64,000 nucleotides of DNA from Brevibacillus_H ginsengisoli (GTDB lineage Bacteria > Bacillota > Bacilli > Brevibacillales > Brevibacillaceae). Positions within the stretch are counted from its first letter, which is position 1, and each line of letters begins with the position of its first letter. The position numbers and the translations under genes were made by a program. The notes under the pieces are model-generated. The model was not told where the DNA came from. It did not search any database and saw nothing but the letters and a program-made list of their open reading frames with translations. Positions 34,406 through 43,019 of the stretch are shown piece by piece. Location of the stretch: contig NZ_JBNJQR010000007.1 in NCBI RefSeq assembly GCF_050113715.1, forward strand, positions 124,001 through 188,000, in the 5' to 3' direction.

Positions 34406-35506
34406 TTATTCCCACTTAAATGTATAGCTCGCCACGATAAACGCTACGATCAACCATCCACTCAGGATTAGGGCTTCCGTCCCCAAGCTCATCATGGAAG
34501 CTCCCACATTCATCGTTTCCCGCAAGGCCGTACTTAGATGAGAGATAGGAAGCAGCTTGACGAAGGGCTGAATAAACTCCGGCATGTCTTTGATCGGGAA
34601 GAATACACCGCCTAAGAACATCATTGGGAAAGAAACCACACCTGCGATGGGGCCTGCACTCTCCGGGGTCTTGGCAATGCCTGCGATGATAAACCCTATC
34701 GCCATAAAAGCGAGTGTTCCCAAAACGATAAAAGTGGTCAAAGTGAACCAGGAACCTCGAACCTCTATTCCGAAGACAAGATTGGCTACGATCAGGACGA
34801 TCATCGCCTGCAAGCCATTCAGCAGCAATCGGGCTGTAATTTGGGCGGCGATGAACGTAGAGGCTTTGAGTGTCGTTCCTTGCATTCTGCGCAGAATTCC
34901 CCGCTCTCTCCATGAAGCGATCTGTCCCGCTACACCGTTCATGTTGTTGCTCATAATCATCATAGCCACAATTCCTGGGACCAAGAAATCAATATAGCGC
35001 AAATGAAGGGCTTCGATTCCTTCAGACTTCATCACCACCACTGGCTGGTAGTTCACTCGTTCTTTGCTGATCTGATCGATTACCCCATTGACAAGGGCTA
35101 ACCCCACCTGAGAGACCGCAAAATTCGTCTCATCATAATAAACCTGAATGGTTGCCGGATTGGTTTGCGGACTTGCTTTTTTCAGACTAGCCTCATAACC
35201 TTCTGGGATGATGACAACCAGCTGAAGATCTCCTTTTTTCAAACTGCCCAGCGCGTTTTCCTGATCCGTTGGTGTTTGCAATTCGAGTGCCTGGTTTTTC
35301 TCAAGCGATTTCACGAACTCTGCGGAAAAAGCGGAATGATCCTGATCGATCACTCCCGCCGTTAGCGACATCCCGTTTCCCTTCCCCATGAATGCTCCGA
35401 ACATGAGCATCAGGAAGATCGGAAAAAGCAAGGACCAGAACAGCACCTGTCGATTGCGAAGGAAAATACGCAGCTGTGCAAGCGTTAACTGCCAGTAAGC
35501 CTTCAT
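34406..35506 (-). CDS. ABC-2 type exporter permease
   Basis: A 366-residue ABC-2 permease. There is one N-terminal helix (NRQVLFWSLLFPIFLMLMFG), a large extracytoplasmic domain (residues 40-170), then five helices including GIVAMMIMSNNMNGV and PIAGVVSFPMMFLGGVFFP. SWRERGILRRMQGT is the family's cytoplasmic loop. Its start overlaps the ATPase stop by 4 bp. It forms a drug, lipid or bacteriocin exporter with the ATPase at 35503; substrate unknown. Confidence 0.85.
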   Translation of the reverse strand: MKAYWQLTLAQLRIFLRNRQVLFWSLLFPIFLMLMFGAFMGKGNGMSLTAGVIDQDHSAFSAEFVKSLEKNQALELQTPTDQENALGSLKKGDLQLVVIIPEGYEASLKKASPQTNPATIQVYYDETNFAVSQVGLALVNGVIDQISKERVNYQPVVVMKSEGIEALHLRYIDFLVPGIVAMMIMSNNMNGVAGQIASWRERGILRRMQGTTLKASTFIAAQITARLLLNGLQAMIVLIVANLVFGIEVRGSWFTLTTFIVLGTLAFMAIGFIIAGIAKTPESAGPIAGVVSFPMMFLGGVFFPIKDMPEFIQPFVKLLPISHLSTALRETMNVGASMMSLGTEALILSGWLIVAFIVASYTFKWE

Positions 35507-36459
35507 GCTTCTCTCAAACTCCTTCCCGTCATGTGCAAAAACACATCTTCGAGCGTCGCTGTCCTTGTCTGCAAATCAACAAGTTGCAAGTTGTGCTCAT
35601 CCGCGAATGAAATCAGACTCATTAAGGTGGATTGCAGGTTGTCGGTATACAACACATGAACGTCCTGACGTGATCCCACTTGTTTCACTCCGGCAATCCC
35701 GGTTAAATTGAGTCCATCCGCTTGTTCAAGGATTCTGAATTCCACGGCGCTATCCGAATGAAGACTTTTCACCAGTTGAGTTGGGGTATCCAAAGCAATC
35801 AGCTCGCCTTGATCCATGATGGCGATACGATCACACAATACATGCGCTTCGTCCATATAATGCGTCGTAAGGACAATGGTTTTGCCCTTCGCCTTCAATT
35901 GAATCACAATATCCCATAAGGTTCGTCTTGCTTGTGGGTCTAGTCCCGTTGTTGGTTCATCCAAAAAGACCACTTGCGGATCATGAACCAGCGCGAGAGC
36001 GATTGCCAAACGCTGTTTTTGACCGCCTGATAATCCTTTGATTCGGCTTTTTCGTTTCTCCGTAAGCAACATATCGTCGATGAGTGTATGGATGGGAATA
36101 TGTGAGGGATAGAAGCTGGCATACATCTGTAGGATTTCTTCTACTGTTAACAACTCAAAGAGCGAGGTGGATTGAAGCTGGACTCCAATGATCTCCTTGA
36201 CTCTGACCAAATCCCGCAAAATATCGTACGGACCAATCTGGGCTGTGCCTTCATCTGGCTTGCGTAGACCCACCAGCATCTCCAGCGTGGTTGTTTTGCC
36301 GGCGCCATTGGGACCCAACAGGCCAAAAATTTCTCCTTTTCTTACCTGGAACTGAACACCTTTGACAGCTGTAAAGGAGCCGTACCTCTTCAGCAACCCC
36401 TGCACATTAATAATCGTTTGGTAATCTGCGTGATTACTCGTTTCCTGACTCACAGCCAT
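35503..36459 (-). CDS. ABC exporter ATPase (DrrA/CcmA type)
   Basis: A 318-residue ATPase. Walker A is GPNGAGKTT (Lys55), the signature is LSGGQKQRLAIA, Walker B is VVFLDEPTTGLDPQ, and the switch histidine is in TTHYMDEAH. The C-terminal 80 residues form the DrrA-like extension (ATLEDVFLHMTGRSLREA). ATG 36459 has GGGGGAGG upstream. First gene of a three-gene operon with the permease and the DUF6526-type protein. Confidence 0.88.
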   Translation of the reverse strand: MAVSQETSNHADYQTIINVQGLLKRYGSFTAVKGVQFQVRKGEIFGLLGPNGAGKTTTLEMLVGLRKPDEGTAQIGPYDILRDLVRVKEIIGVQLQSTSLFELLTVEEILQMYASFYPSHIPIHTLIDDMLLTEKRKSRIKGLSGGQKQRLAIALALVHDPQVVFLDEPTTGLDPQARRTLWDIVIQLKAKGKTIVLTTHYMDEAHVLCDRIAIMDQGELIALDTPTQLVKSLHSDSAVEFRILEQADGLNLTGIAGVKQVGSRQDVHVLYTDNLQSTLMSLISFADEHNLQLVDLQTRTATLEDVFLHMTGRSLREA

Positions 36460-36572
36460 GGCCTCCCCCTCTCAATTTCTTCAAATCAGCCAGCGACATG
36501 CTTACACTATAACATGTGTCGAAGTTGTTACATATAAATACGGGAATTTTGATCGTTAAGTTTCAAGCAGTA

Positions 36573-36605
36573 AAAGAAAAAGACCGCCGAACCTTCTCGA
36601 CGATC
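36573..36605 (-). terminator. Intrinsic terminator of the MacB-like operon
   Basis: GATCGTCGA / TTCGGCGGTC (9 bp with G-T pairs) followed by TTTTTCTTTT on the minus strand, about 35 bp after the permease stop. Confidence 0.7.
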
Positions 36606-36639
36606 CCACTACATTTTGCAGCGTAACGATACCAATATA

Positions 36640-37857
36640 CTACTCATACCTGAGGGCATCAATTGGCTTGAGGCGGGCGGCTTTTCGCGCTGGATAGACG
36701 CCAAATACGATTCCTACAAGCATAGACGACAGGAACGCATACACAATTGGAGACAAACTAATCGCGGTCGTTAATCCTGCCAGCTTGCCAATGAGTTTAG
36801 CCGCCGTGACCCCTATGATAATCCCGACAATTCCGCCCATTAAACTGAGTGTAATGGATTCAACCAGGAATTGCCGCAGGATGTCCCAGCGAGTGGCCCC
36901 AATCGCTTTTCTGATCCCGATTTCTCGGGTGCGCTCTGTAACTGAGACTAGCATGATATTCATGATTCCGATTCCACCAACCACAAGCGATATCGCCGCA
37001 ATACCAGAGAGCAGTGTTGTCATGACGCTGGTAATTCCTTGGGCCGTATTCAAAATATCGGTTTGTGACCGAATCTGAAAGTCATCATCTTGACTTGGTC
37101 TCAAGCTGTGCTGACCTCTTAAGGCACTCTCCACATCCAACTGGGCTTGTGTCATGGCATCAGAAGAAGTGGCGGAGATATAGATGCTACCCACATTATG
37201 TTTACCCGTTAATCGGTTCATGGCAGAGGTAATTGGGATCATTACCTTATCGTCGTTATTGGTCATGCCCGAGCTTCCTTTACTTTTCAAAATACCGATG
37301 ATTTCAAACGGAATTCGGTTAATAAGGATCGTTTGACCAATGGGATTGACATTCTCTCCATAAAACAAGTTGGATACCACTTCTGTCCCTACGACAACCA
37401 CATTGGCTTGGTGTGTCACTTCAACATGATTAAAAAATCGGCCCTGATCCACCTCCACGTTGCGTACGTCAGGAAATGCTTCTGTCGTACCTTCCAGCGA
37501 GGTGGAATAGTTCTTGTCTCGCCACACCAGTTGGGCTCGAGAATTCACACTCGGTGCGACACCTGACACAGAGGACAGCTTGGCGACCGCATCCGCATCC
37601 TCCATCGTCAGCGTATTGAGAGAACCTGCTCCCAAACTGATTTGTCCTTGTTTGGCCTGCCCTGGAGAAACGATTAACAGATTGCTTCCCAGTCCATTAA
37701 TCTGAGAAGTAACGTTGGTCGAAGCTCCTTCTCCAATGGCTACCATTGCAATCACCGCAGAAACCCCAATGATTATTCCCAGCATCGTTAAAAATGAGCG
37801 CAATTTGTTTGTCTTGATACTACGAAAAGAGACCCGTATACTCTCCAAAAAATTCAT
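36640..37857 (-). CDS. MacB-like ABC permease (FtsX family)
   Basis: A 405-residue permease with the MacB periplasmic core. The first helix is LRSFLTMLGIIIGVSAVIAM, residues 50-270 are extracytoplasmic, and three C-terminal helices end in VYPARKAARLKPIDALRYE, a family hallmark. RTREIGIRKAIGATRWDIL is the cytoplasmic loop. Four helices in all, as in MacB/YknZ. It overlaps the ATPase gene by 4 bp. With the adaptor and ATPase it should export peptides, antibiotics or surfactants, or sense envelope stress. Confidence 0.88.
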   Translation of the reverse strand: MNFLESIRVSFRSIKTNKLRSFLTMLGIIIGVSAVIAMVAIGEGASTNVTSQINGLGSNLLIVSPGQAKQGQISLGAGSLNTLTMEDADAVAKLSSVSGVAPSVNSRAQLVWRDKNYSTSLEGTTEAFPDVRNVEVDQGRFFNHVEVTHQANVVVVGTEVVSNLFYGENVNPIGQTILINRIPFEIIGILKSKGSSGMTNNDDKVMIPITSAMNRLTGKHNVGSIYISATSSDAMTQAQLDVESALRGQHSLRPSQDDDFQIRSQTDILNTAQGITSVMTTLLSGIAAISLVVGGIGIMNIMLVSVTERTREIGIRKAIGATRWDILRQFLVESITLSLMGGIVGIIIGVTAAKLIGKLAGLTTAISLSPIVYAFLSSMLVGIVFGVYPARKAARLKPIDALRYE

Positions 37858-38576
37858 GTAATCACTTCCTCAGGCTTCGCCCATTTTCTATTGGACACCA
37901 CATCGTTTGAAACAACCTGACCATCCCGAAACCGCACGATCCGCTTGGCATATTCGGCAATGTCGGGTTCATGTGTAACCAGAATGATCGTCTTGCCCAG
38001 TTCGTTTAGTTGTTGAAAGATTTGCATGATCTCAATACTGGTTCGGGTATCCAAGGCGCCTGTCGGCTCATCCGCGAGCAGAATTACCGGTTGATTCACT
38101 AAAGCGCGGGCAATCGATACACGCTGCTGCTGTCCACCGGATAATTCATTTGGCTTGTTGTTCAAGCGATCGCCCAGTCCTACACTTTCTAGTGCAGAAA
38201 TGGCCCTCTCCCGTCGTTCCTTAGCCGTTAGTCCAGCGTATAACAACGGCAGTTCCACATTCTCTACCGCAGTCGTTCTAGGGAGCAGGTTAAAGTTTTG
38301 GAAAACGAAGCCGATTTTTCGGTTGCGAATCAAGGCAAGCTCATCATCACTCGCTTGCGATACAGGATAGCCATCGAGATAAAATTCTCCTGACGAAGGT
38401 TGATCCAGGCAGCCGATCATATTCATCATGGTCGATTTGCCAGAACCTGATGGCCCCATAATCGCTACAAAGTCACCTTCATCAATGACCAGATTCACCC
38501 CGCGGAGCGCTTGAATTTCTTGATCACCTATGGCATAGACCTTGCGCAGCTCTTCAATTTGGATCACTGGTTTCAT
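37854..38576 (-). CDS. MacB/LolD-type ABC ATPase
   Basis: A 240-residue ATPase of the MacB/YknY group. Walker A is GPSGSGKST (Lys47), the signature is LSGGQQQRVSIARAL, Walker B is LLADEPTGALDT, and HEPD is the switch. The true start is ATG 38576, 1 nt after the adaptor stop and behind AGAGGGA. An upstream in-frame extension to 38759 is only the antisense-phase shadow of the glycine-rich adaptor tail and is rejected. Confidence 0.9.
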   Translation of the reverse strand: MKPVIQIEELRKVYAIGDQEIQALRGVNLVIDEGDFVAIMGPSGSGKSTMMNMIGCLDQPSSGEFYLDGYPVSQASDDELALIRNRKIGFVFQNFNLLPRTTAVENVELPLLYAGLTAKERRERAISALESVGLGDRLNNKPNELSGGQQQRVSIARALVNQPVILLADEPTGALDTRTSIEIMQIFQQLNELGKTIILVTHEPDIAEYAKRIVRFRDGQVVSNDVVSNRKWAKPEEVIT

Positions 38577-38577
38577 C

Positions 38578-40161
38578 TTAATGGTTCCCTCTCTGACCGC
38601 CGCCATTGCCGCCACTTCCGCCACCACCTCTGTTTCCTGTGCCCGAACCGCCGTAGCCGCCTGCACCACCGAAACCTCCCATACCTGGGAATCCGCCCAT
38701 TTGATTTTGACGATTGCCATTCGAGCCAGATGACGTAGGGTTGGCCAATGTAAGCACAACTTGATCGCCTTCCTGTAATCCGGAGGTTATCTCAACCATG
38801 TTGGAGCCAAATAATCCAGTCGTTACGGGTTGAAAATGAAAGGCGGAATTTCCCTTGGCTCCGCTATCCGCCGATTGACCTGTCGCGATATTTACTCCGT
38901 CTTTACCATTTCGGGTTTTTAACGCGGCTGCTGGTATATAGAGAACGTTGATATGGGTACCCACTTCCATATTTGCGTTTACGCTCATACCCGTCTTAAG
39001 CAGGTTCTCTTTGTTATCAACAGAAAGCAGTACCTTGTACGTGGTCACGCCTGAATCCGTCGTCGCTTCGGGATAGACGAGCGTTACTTTACCGGTAAAT
39101 TTCTTGTCCGGGTAGGAATTTGATGTATAAGTAGCGCTCAACCCCTCTTTTACTTTACCGATGTCGGTTTCACTCACTTGCGCCAATACTTCCAGATTGC
39201 CTGAATTGGAATTGTCCATCACAATGAAAGGTTTGGTAGGGGCTTCTCCCAGATTGCCATTAAGCTCGACAACTACTCCGTCCATCGGTGCTTTAACAGT
39301 TAAGCTGTTCAGGTTTTTCTGTTGCTCCTGCAATTGTGCTTCCGCTTGCGCTACTGACGCCTGCGCCGCTTGGACAGTTATATCATCTGGTCCCTTTATT
39401 GCGTTTTGTAGAGCTGAAACCGCGTTGGCATAGGCCGCTTGCGCCTGCTCCAAGCTGCTATTGGACTGACCCTTAGACTGATTATTCTGAATTATCGAAT
39501 TGTCATACTCGATCTTCGCCTGGTCCATACTCTGTTTGGCTTGATCCAATTCAGTTCGGGAGATTACTCCGGTATCATAGAGATTCTTTTGTCTGTTGTA
39601 CGTATTTTGCGTTTCTTGCCAGTTAGCCTTTGCCTTGGCGAGATCGTTTTGTGCCTTTTTCAGTTCATACCCGTTCTTAGCTGAATCAAGTTGACTCTTC
39701 GTCTGAGAGACATTAGCCTGTAAAGCGCTGAGCTCCTCTGTTGTTTTGGTTTTCGTAGCCTCCGCCAGTTTCGCCTTGGCCGCTAACAGACTGGCTTCTG
39801 CTGACTTTAGCTGAATTTGAGCAGACGAAGTATCCAAGGTTGCCAATACCTGACCGGCTTTCACCTTGTCGCCTACCTTTACATTAATCGCTGTAATGAT
39901 TGCCGAGTTATCCGATGGCGAAAGCGAGATTCGTTTGGAGGCTTGAACCGTACCCGCCGCTGAAATCGATTCCGTCACGTCCCCCCGCTTCACCGATACC
40001 AGACGGATTGCAGACGTTGCGCTTGGCTGCGCCGCCCATGTTTGATAGACATAGGTTCCGGCTCCGCCGACGATGGCAACTGCCAGGAGTGAGAGGACGA
40101 GCTTCTTTTTGCCTTTCTCCTTAAGCGATAGAAACGGGTTATTTTTCACAACCTCTGCCAT
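38578..40161 (-). CDS. HlyD/MacA-family adaptor with Gly-rich tail
   Basis: A 527-residue membrane-fusion protein. N-terminal helix KKLVLSLLAVAIVGGAGTYV; barrel-lipoyl halves near residues 60-115 and 290-330; a long alpha-hairpin coiled coil between (many K, A, Q, E heptads); then beta barrel and membrane-proximal parts (VGTHINVLYIPAAALKT). It resembles YknX. The last 45 residues are a low-complexity tail rich in Gly, Asn and Arg (MGGFPGMGGFGGAGG), which is unusual. AGGAGG precedes ATG 40161. First gene of the exporter operon; direct-repeat operators lie 72 bp upstream. Confidence 0.85.
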   Translation of the reverse strand: MAEVVKNNPFLSLKEKGKKKLVLSLLAVAIVGGAGTYVYQTWAAQPSATSAIRLVSVKRGDVTESISAAGTVQASKRISLSPSDNSAIITAINVKVGDKVKAGQVLATLDTSSAQIQLKSAEASLLAAKAKLAEATKTKTTEELSALQANVSQTKSQLDSAKNGYELKKAQNDLAKAKANWQETQNTYNRQKNLYDTGVISRTELDQAKQSMDQAKIEYDNSIIQNNQSKGQSNSSLEQAQAAYANAVSALQNAIKGPDDITVQAAQASVAQAEAQLQEQQKNLNSLTVKAPMDGVVVELNGNLGEAPTKPFIVMDNSNSGNLEVLAQVSETDIGKVKEGLSATYTSNSYPDKKFTGKVTLVYPEATTDSGVTTYKVLLSVDNKENLLKTGMSVNANMEVGTHINVLYIPAAALKTRNGKDGVNIATGQSADSGAKGNSAFHFQPVTTGLFGSNMVEITSGLQEGDQVVLTLANPTSSGSNGNRQNQMGGFPGMGGFGGAGGYGGSGTGNRGGGGSGGNGGGQRGNH

Positions 40162-40203
40162 TCACATTTCCTCCTATAAGCTGATTCAAATGAAATCATC
40201 TAA

Positions 40204-40220
40204 TTAGTTCTAAGGACTAA
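40204..40220. promoter_or_regulatory. 17-bp palindrome in the exporter leader
   Basis: TTAGTTCTAAGGACTAA, arms TTAGTTCT/AGGACTAA with one mismatch, at or just after the expected transcription start. It may be a second operator or an mRNA leader hairpin. Confidence 0.4.
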
Positions 40221-40233
40221 TGTTAATGGCGCA

Positions 40234-40253
40234 TGGTGAAAAATTGGTGAAAA
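40234..40253 (-). promoter_or_regulatory. OmpR-type direct repeat, site A (exporter promoter)
   Basis: TGGTGAAAA twice with an 11-bp period (on the minus strand TTTTCACCA). Eight bp further downstream is TAACAT, a fair -10. The same arrangement is found at site B. Confidence 0.65.
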
Positions 40254-40275
40254 CGCTGGAAAGTTAATTACAGGG

Positions 40276-40830
40276 TTAACCTGGAATCACCCTTCGTGCA
40301 AATAGGTAGTGTTGATACCAGTATTCCCCTTCTTTTTCGTCCTTGTGTATATTACTGATGACTACCCCAATACCTGGTTCATATGTATGCAGTATTTTTC
40401 CATCCCCCATATAAATTCCCACATGCCGAACTTTATTCAAGCCTACCTCGTTAGGGAAATCTTCATCGGAGAAGAACATAATATCTCCCTTGCGTAAATT
40501 CAAAAATGGTATTTCTTTTCCCTCTACTGCTTGCTCTCTGGCGTTATATCCTAACTTAATGCCCTGTTTTCCATAAAGAAATTGAACGTAGGATGAACAA
40601 TCGAAAGCTTTGTCATTAAACCTCTCTGTTCCGTATACATACTCCGTGCCTAGATATTGCAATCCATCTGCAACAATAGCATCAGCTGTTTTTTTCCACT
40701 GCGGTGTGTTTACAGCAGTAGTCCCATAGGATTTCACCTGATCAGGAGCTGGAACATTGGGCATTGATTGATTACTACAGCCAGTCAAAAAAATGACGAT
40801 AAGTATCATGGGATAACACAATTTTTTCAT
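40276..40830 (-). CDS. NlpC/P60 lipoprotein
   Basis: A 184-residue lipoprotein with lipobox LTGC (Cys18) and an NlpC/P60 domain. Catalytic Cys78 is in KAFDCSSYVQF and the histidine is His136 in RHVGIYMGDGKI, with a third polar residue (His148) in ILHTY. The domain is a cell-wall D,L-endopeptidase fold. AGGAGGGG lies upstream of ATG 40830. It stands between the exporter and the tandem-repeat gene and is separated from the latter by a terminator. Confidence 0.82.
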   Translation of the reverse strand: MKKLCYPMILIVIFLTGCSNQSMPNVPAPDQVKSYGTTAVNTPQWKKTADAIVADGLQYLGTEYVYGTERFNDKAFDCSSYVQFLYGKQGIKLGYNAREQAVEGKEIPFLNLRKGDIMFFSDEDFPNEVGLNKVRHVGIYMGDGKILHTYEPGIGVVISNIHKDEKEGEYWYQHYLFARRVIPG

Positions 40831-40882
40831 CCTAACCCCTCCTGCGTGTAGTCTGTTTCCACTCAGGGTTATCTATACAGTC

Positions 40883-40910
40883 AAAAACCACACAGGATTC
40901 CCTGTGTGGT
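40883..40910 (-). terminator. Intrinsic terminator of the repeat-protein gene
   Basis: ACCACACAGG / CCTGTGTGGT with GAAT loop, followed by TTTTTGAC on the minus strand. Confidence 0.75.
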
Positions 40911-40926
40911 TTGTTTGATTTAACGC

Positions 40927-42057
40927 TTATTTTTGATGCTCTTGAAGTTGAGCCAGTAATTTTGTCAGCAATTCTTTCACTGTTGCCGCGTCATTTTTGG
41001 CAGCCGCATCATTGATCTGTTGAACGATGCTGTTATGTTTATGTTCTTGGCCTTCTTTATGTTGACCGAAGTTCAGTCCCAACGCTTTCAGTTGTTCTTT
41101 CGCTTGTTCTTTGGTCAAAGTTCCGGCTTTTTCTTGTTGGCGGATCGCTTCGACTTTGGCTTTAGTCGCTGCGTCCAGTTTTTTACCTTCAACCTTCTTG
41201 CCGTCTTTATCATGGTCACCACGTTGACCGAAGTTCAGTCCCAACGCTTTCAGTTGTTCTTTCGCTTGTTCTTTGGTCAAAGTTCCGGCTTTTTCTTGTT
41301 GGCGGATCGCTTCAACTTTAGCTTTAGTTGCTGCATCCAGTTTTTTGCCTTCAACATTCTTGCCGTCTTTATCATGGTCACCACGTTGACCGAAGTTCAG
41401 TCCCAACGCTTTCAGTTGTTCTTTCGCTTGTTCTTTGGTCAAAGTTCCGGCTTTTTCTTGTTGGCGGATCGCTTCGACTTTGGCTTTAGTCGCTGCGTCG
41501 AGTTTTTTGCCTTCAACATTCTTGCCGTCTTTATCATGATCTTTATGTTGACCGAAGTTCAGTCCCAACGCTTTCAGTTGCTCTTGCGCTTGTTCTTTGG
41601 TCAAAGTTCCGGCTTTTTCTTGTTGGCGGATCGCTTCGACTTTGGCTTTAGTAGCAGCGTCGAGTTTTTTGCCTTCAACATTCTTGCCGTCTTTATCATG
41701 GTCACCACGTTGACCGAAGTTCAGTCCCAACGCTTTCAATTGTTCTTTCGCTTGTTCTTTCGTCAAGGTTCCTGCTTTTTCTTGGGCGAGGATTTCTTCG
41801 ACTTTGGCTCTGTTAGCTTCTTGTTTGTCGAAGATTGCTTGGAACTGACCAGAAAGCTCTGGTGTATACTTATTGATTACTTCCATTAATTTGGCTTGGT
41901 TAGCTTGTCGATCCTGTGGAGTCATTTGCTTCATATGATGTTGAGTTTGTTGAGCTTGAGTGGTTGTTGGGCTTATTGTTGCCGCGTAAGAAACGGATGG
42001 AGCCAATACGGATAATGCAACTGCACCTACCATTAATTTAGACATTAATTTTTTCAT
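40927..42057 (-). CDS. Secreted tandem-repeat protein
   Basis: A 376-residue exported protein. The signal peptide MKKLMSKLMVGAVALSVLAP is cut near SYA. The mature N-terminus is helical and Gln-rich. Residues 83-342 consist of five 54-residue repeats (the last truncated), each with KVEAIRQQEKAGTLTKEQAK and LKALGLNFGQ plus a DHDKDGKNVEG linker. A C-terminal helical part (TVKELLTKLLAQLQEHQK) ends it. The DHDKDGK stretch resembles a dockerin/EF-hand calcium loop, though shorter. No enzyme motif is seen; an envelope or calcium-binding role is a guess. An OmpR-type operator lies 63 bp upstream. The start could also be TTG 42063. Confidence 0.75.
   Translation of the reverse strand: MKKLMSKLMVGAVALSVLAPSVSYAATISPTTTQAQQTQHHMKQMTPQDRQANQAKLMEVINKYTPELSGQFQAIFDKQEANRAKVEEILAQEKAGTLTKEQAKEQLKALGLNFGQRGDHDKDGKNVEGKKLDAATKAKVEAIRQQEKAGTLTKEQAQEQLKALGLNFGQHKDHDKDGKNVEGKKLDAATKAKVEAIRQQEKAGTLTKEQAKEQLKALGLNFGQRGDHDKDGKNVEGKKLDAATKAKVEAIRQQEKAGTLTKEQAKEQLKALGLNFGQRGDHDKDGKKVEGKKLDAATKAKVEAIRQQEKAGTLTKEQAKEQLKALGLNFGQHKEGQEHKHNSIVQQINDAAAKNDAATVKELLTKLLAQLQEHQK
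41032..41811 (-). repeat. Five tandem 162-bp coding repeats
   Basis: The repeat protein is encoded by near-identical 162-bp units; the anchor GTTGACCGAAGTTCAGTCCC recurs every 162 bp from about 41061 to 41709. Differences are mostly single bases or silent changes, indicating recent expansion or gene conversion. Confidence 0.9.
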
Positions 42058-42119
42058 TATCAATTCACTCCTTGAATGTATGGTTGTACTTGCCTTACGA
42101 CCCTTACTTTAACTAGGCT

Positions 42120-42139
42120 TGATGAAATTTTGGTGAAAA
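42120..42139 (-). promoter_or_regulatory. OmpR-type direct repeat, site B (repeat-protein promoter)
   Basis: TGATGAAAT and TGGTGAAAA, 11-bp period; on the minus strand TTTCACCA then TTTCATCA. Eight bp downstream is TAAAGT as -10. Spacing matches site A exactly. Confidence 0.6.
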
Positions 42140-42218
42140 GAAATTTCCAATTTCAAATTCTTTTCCGCGCTTCCAACCTTTCTTCTGTTTTTGAAACAGT
42201 CCATACTGTAAAGAGGTC

Positions 42219-42238
42219 GAGTGAAAATTTGGTGAAAA
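42219..42238. promoter_or_regulatory. OmpR-type direct repeat, site C (upstream of the two-component genes)
   Basis: GAGTGAAAA and TGGTGAAAA with an 11-bp period. It is flanked by a GAGGTCGAGT direct repeat at 42213 and 42240 (27 bp apart). It could serve autoregulation of the two-component operon or act as a distal site for the divergent repeat-protein gene. Confidence 0.55.
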
Positions 42239-42344
42239 TGAGGTCGAGTTTTTCTCTTACTTTTCACGAAAATGGGGTACGATTTAACCAACGAGCGATC
42301 CAACATCATTACATGAATTGTGCAATCTTAGGAAGGTGAAGCAA

Positions 42345-43019
42345 TTGAATCTATTATTAGCGGAAGATGATATACGTCTTGGTGAACTGATTTCTCATCT
42401 ATTAAGGAAAAAAGGAGGTTATCACGTCGAATGGTTAACGGAAGGAACCGACGTATTTGACTACGCTACCTCCACTCACTACGACGTCCTCATCCTGGAT
42501 TGGATGCTCCCGGGCGAAGAAGGGGTTGAGATCTGCAGTCGTTTACGAAACAATGGTTATTCAGGTGCGATCATCATGTTGACGGCAAAAGACGCCCTGC
42601 AAGATCGGATCATTGGATTGGATGCGGGTGCGGATGACTACTTGGTGAAGCCCTTTGAGGTCGATGAACTTCTCGCGAGAATTCGCGCGTTGGGTCGTCG
42701 TAATTTTGCCCCGATTCAAGACCAAGTTCTTGAGCTGCGCAATATTACGGTAAACCTGATCAATCGGACCGTCTTTGACGGTGAACAGGAGATCCAGCTT
42801 ACACCGCGGGAGTTTCAACTTTTGGACTTGTTGATCCGAAACAAAGGACATGTGTTGTCGCGGGAATTGATTTATGAGCGGATATGGGGATTGGAGGCTG
42901 ACGTGTCGATTAAAACTATCGACGCAACGGTAAAGCTTCTGCGCAAAAAATTAAACTGGAACAGCGAGAATGATTACATTCAAAGCATCCGTGGGGTGGG
43001 ATACAAATTTGAAACATGA
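42345..43019 (+). CDS. OmpR-family response regulator
   Basis: A 224-residue regulator starting at TTG 42345 (preceded by GGAAGGTGA). Receiver: LAEDD, Asp52 in LILDWMLPG, Thr in MLTAKD and Lys in LVKPFE. The DNA-binding winged helix spans about residues 125-220, with LTPREFQLLDLLIRNKGHVLSR. It overlaps the kinase gene. The nearby 11-bp-period repeats (sites A-C) are the expected target type for this family. Probable targets are the exporter, the repeat protein and itself. Confidence 0.88.
   Translation: MNLLLAEDDIRLGELISHLLRKKGGYHVEWLTEGTDVFDYATSTHYDVLILDWMLPGEEGVEICSRLRNNGYSGAIIMLTAKDALQDRIIGLDAGADDYLVKPFEVDELLARIRALGRRNFAPIQDQVLELRNITVNLINRTVFDGEQEIQLTPREFQLLDLLIRNKGHVLSRELIYERIWGLEADVSIKTIDATVKLLRKKLNWNSENDYIQSIRGVGYKFET

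Noticed and set aside
38577..38759. N-terminal extension of the MacB-like ATPase
   Set aside because: The extra residues are the out-of-phase reading of the adaptor's Gly-rich tail; a good start with ribosome site lies at 38576.
41032..41811. CRISPR-like or satellite array
   Set aside because: The repeats are 162 bp, contiguous without spacers and in frame with a secreted protein; they are coding repeats.
41020..41889. Long plus-strand frame antisense to the tandem-repeat gene (289 codons)
   Set aside because: It exists only because the repeat unit keeps the opposite strand open every 162 bp; it has no ribosome site and the minus-strand frame has a signal peptide and proper start.
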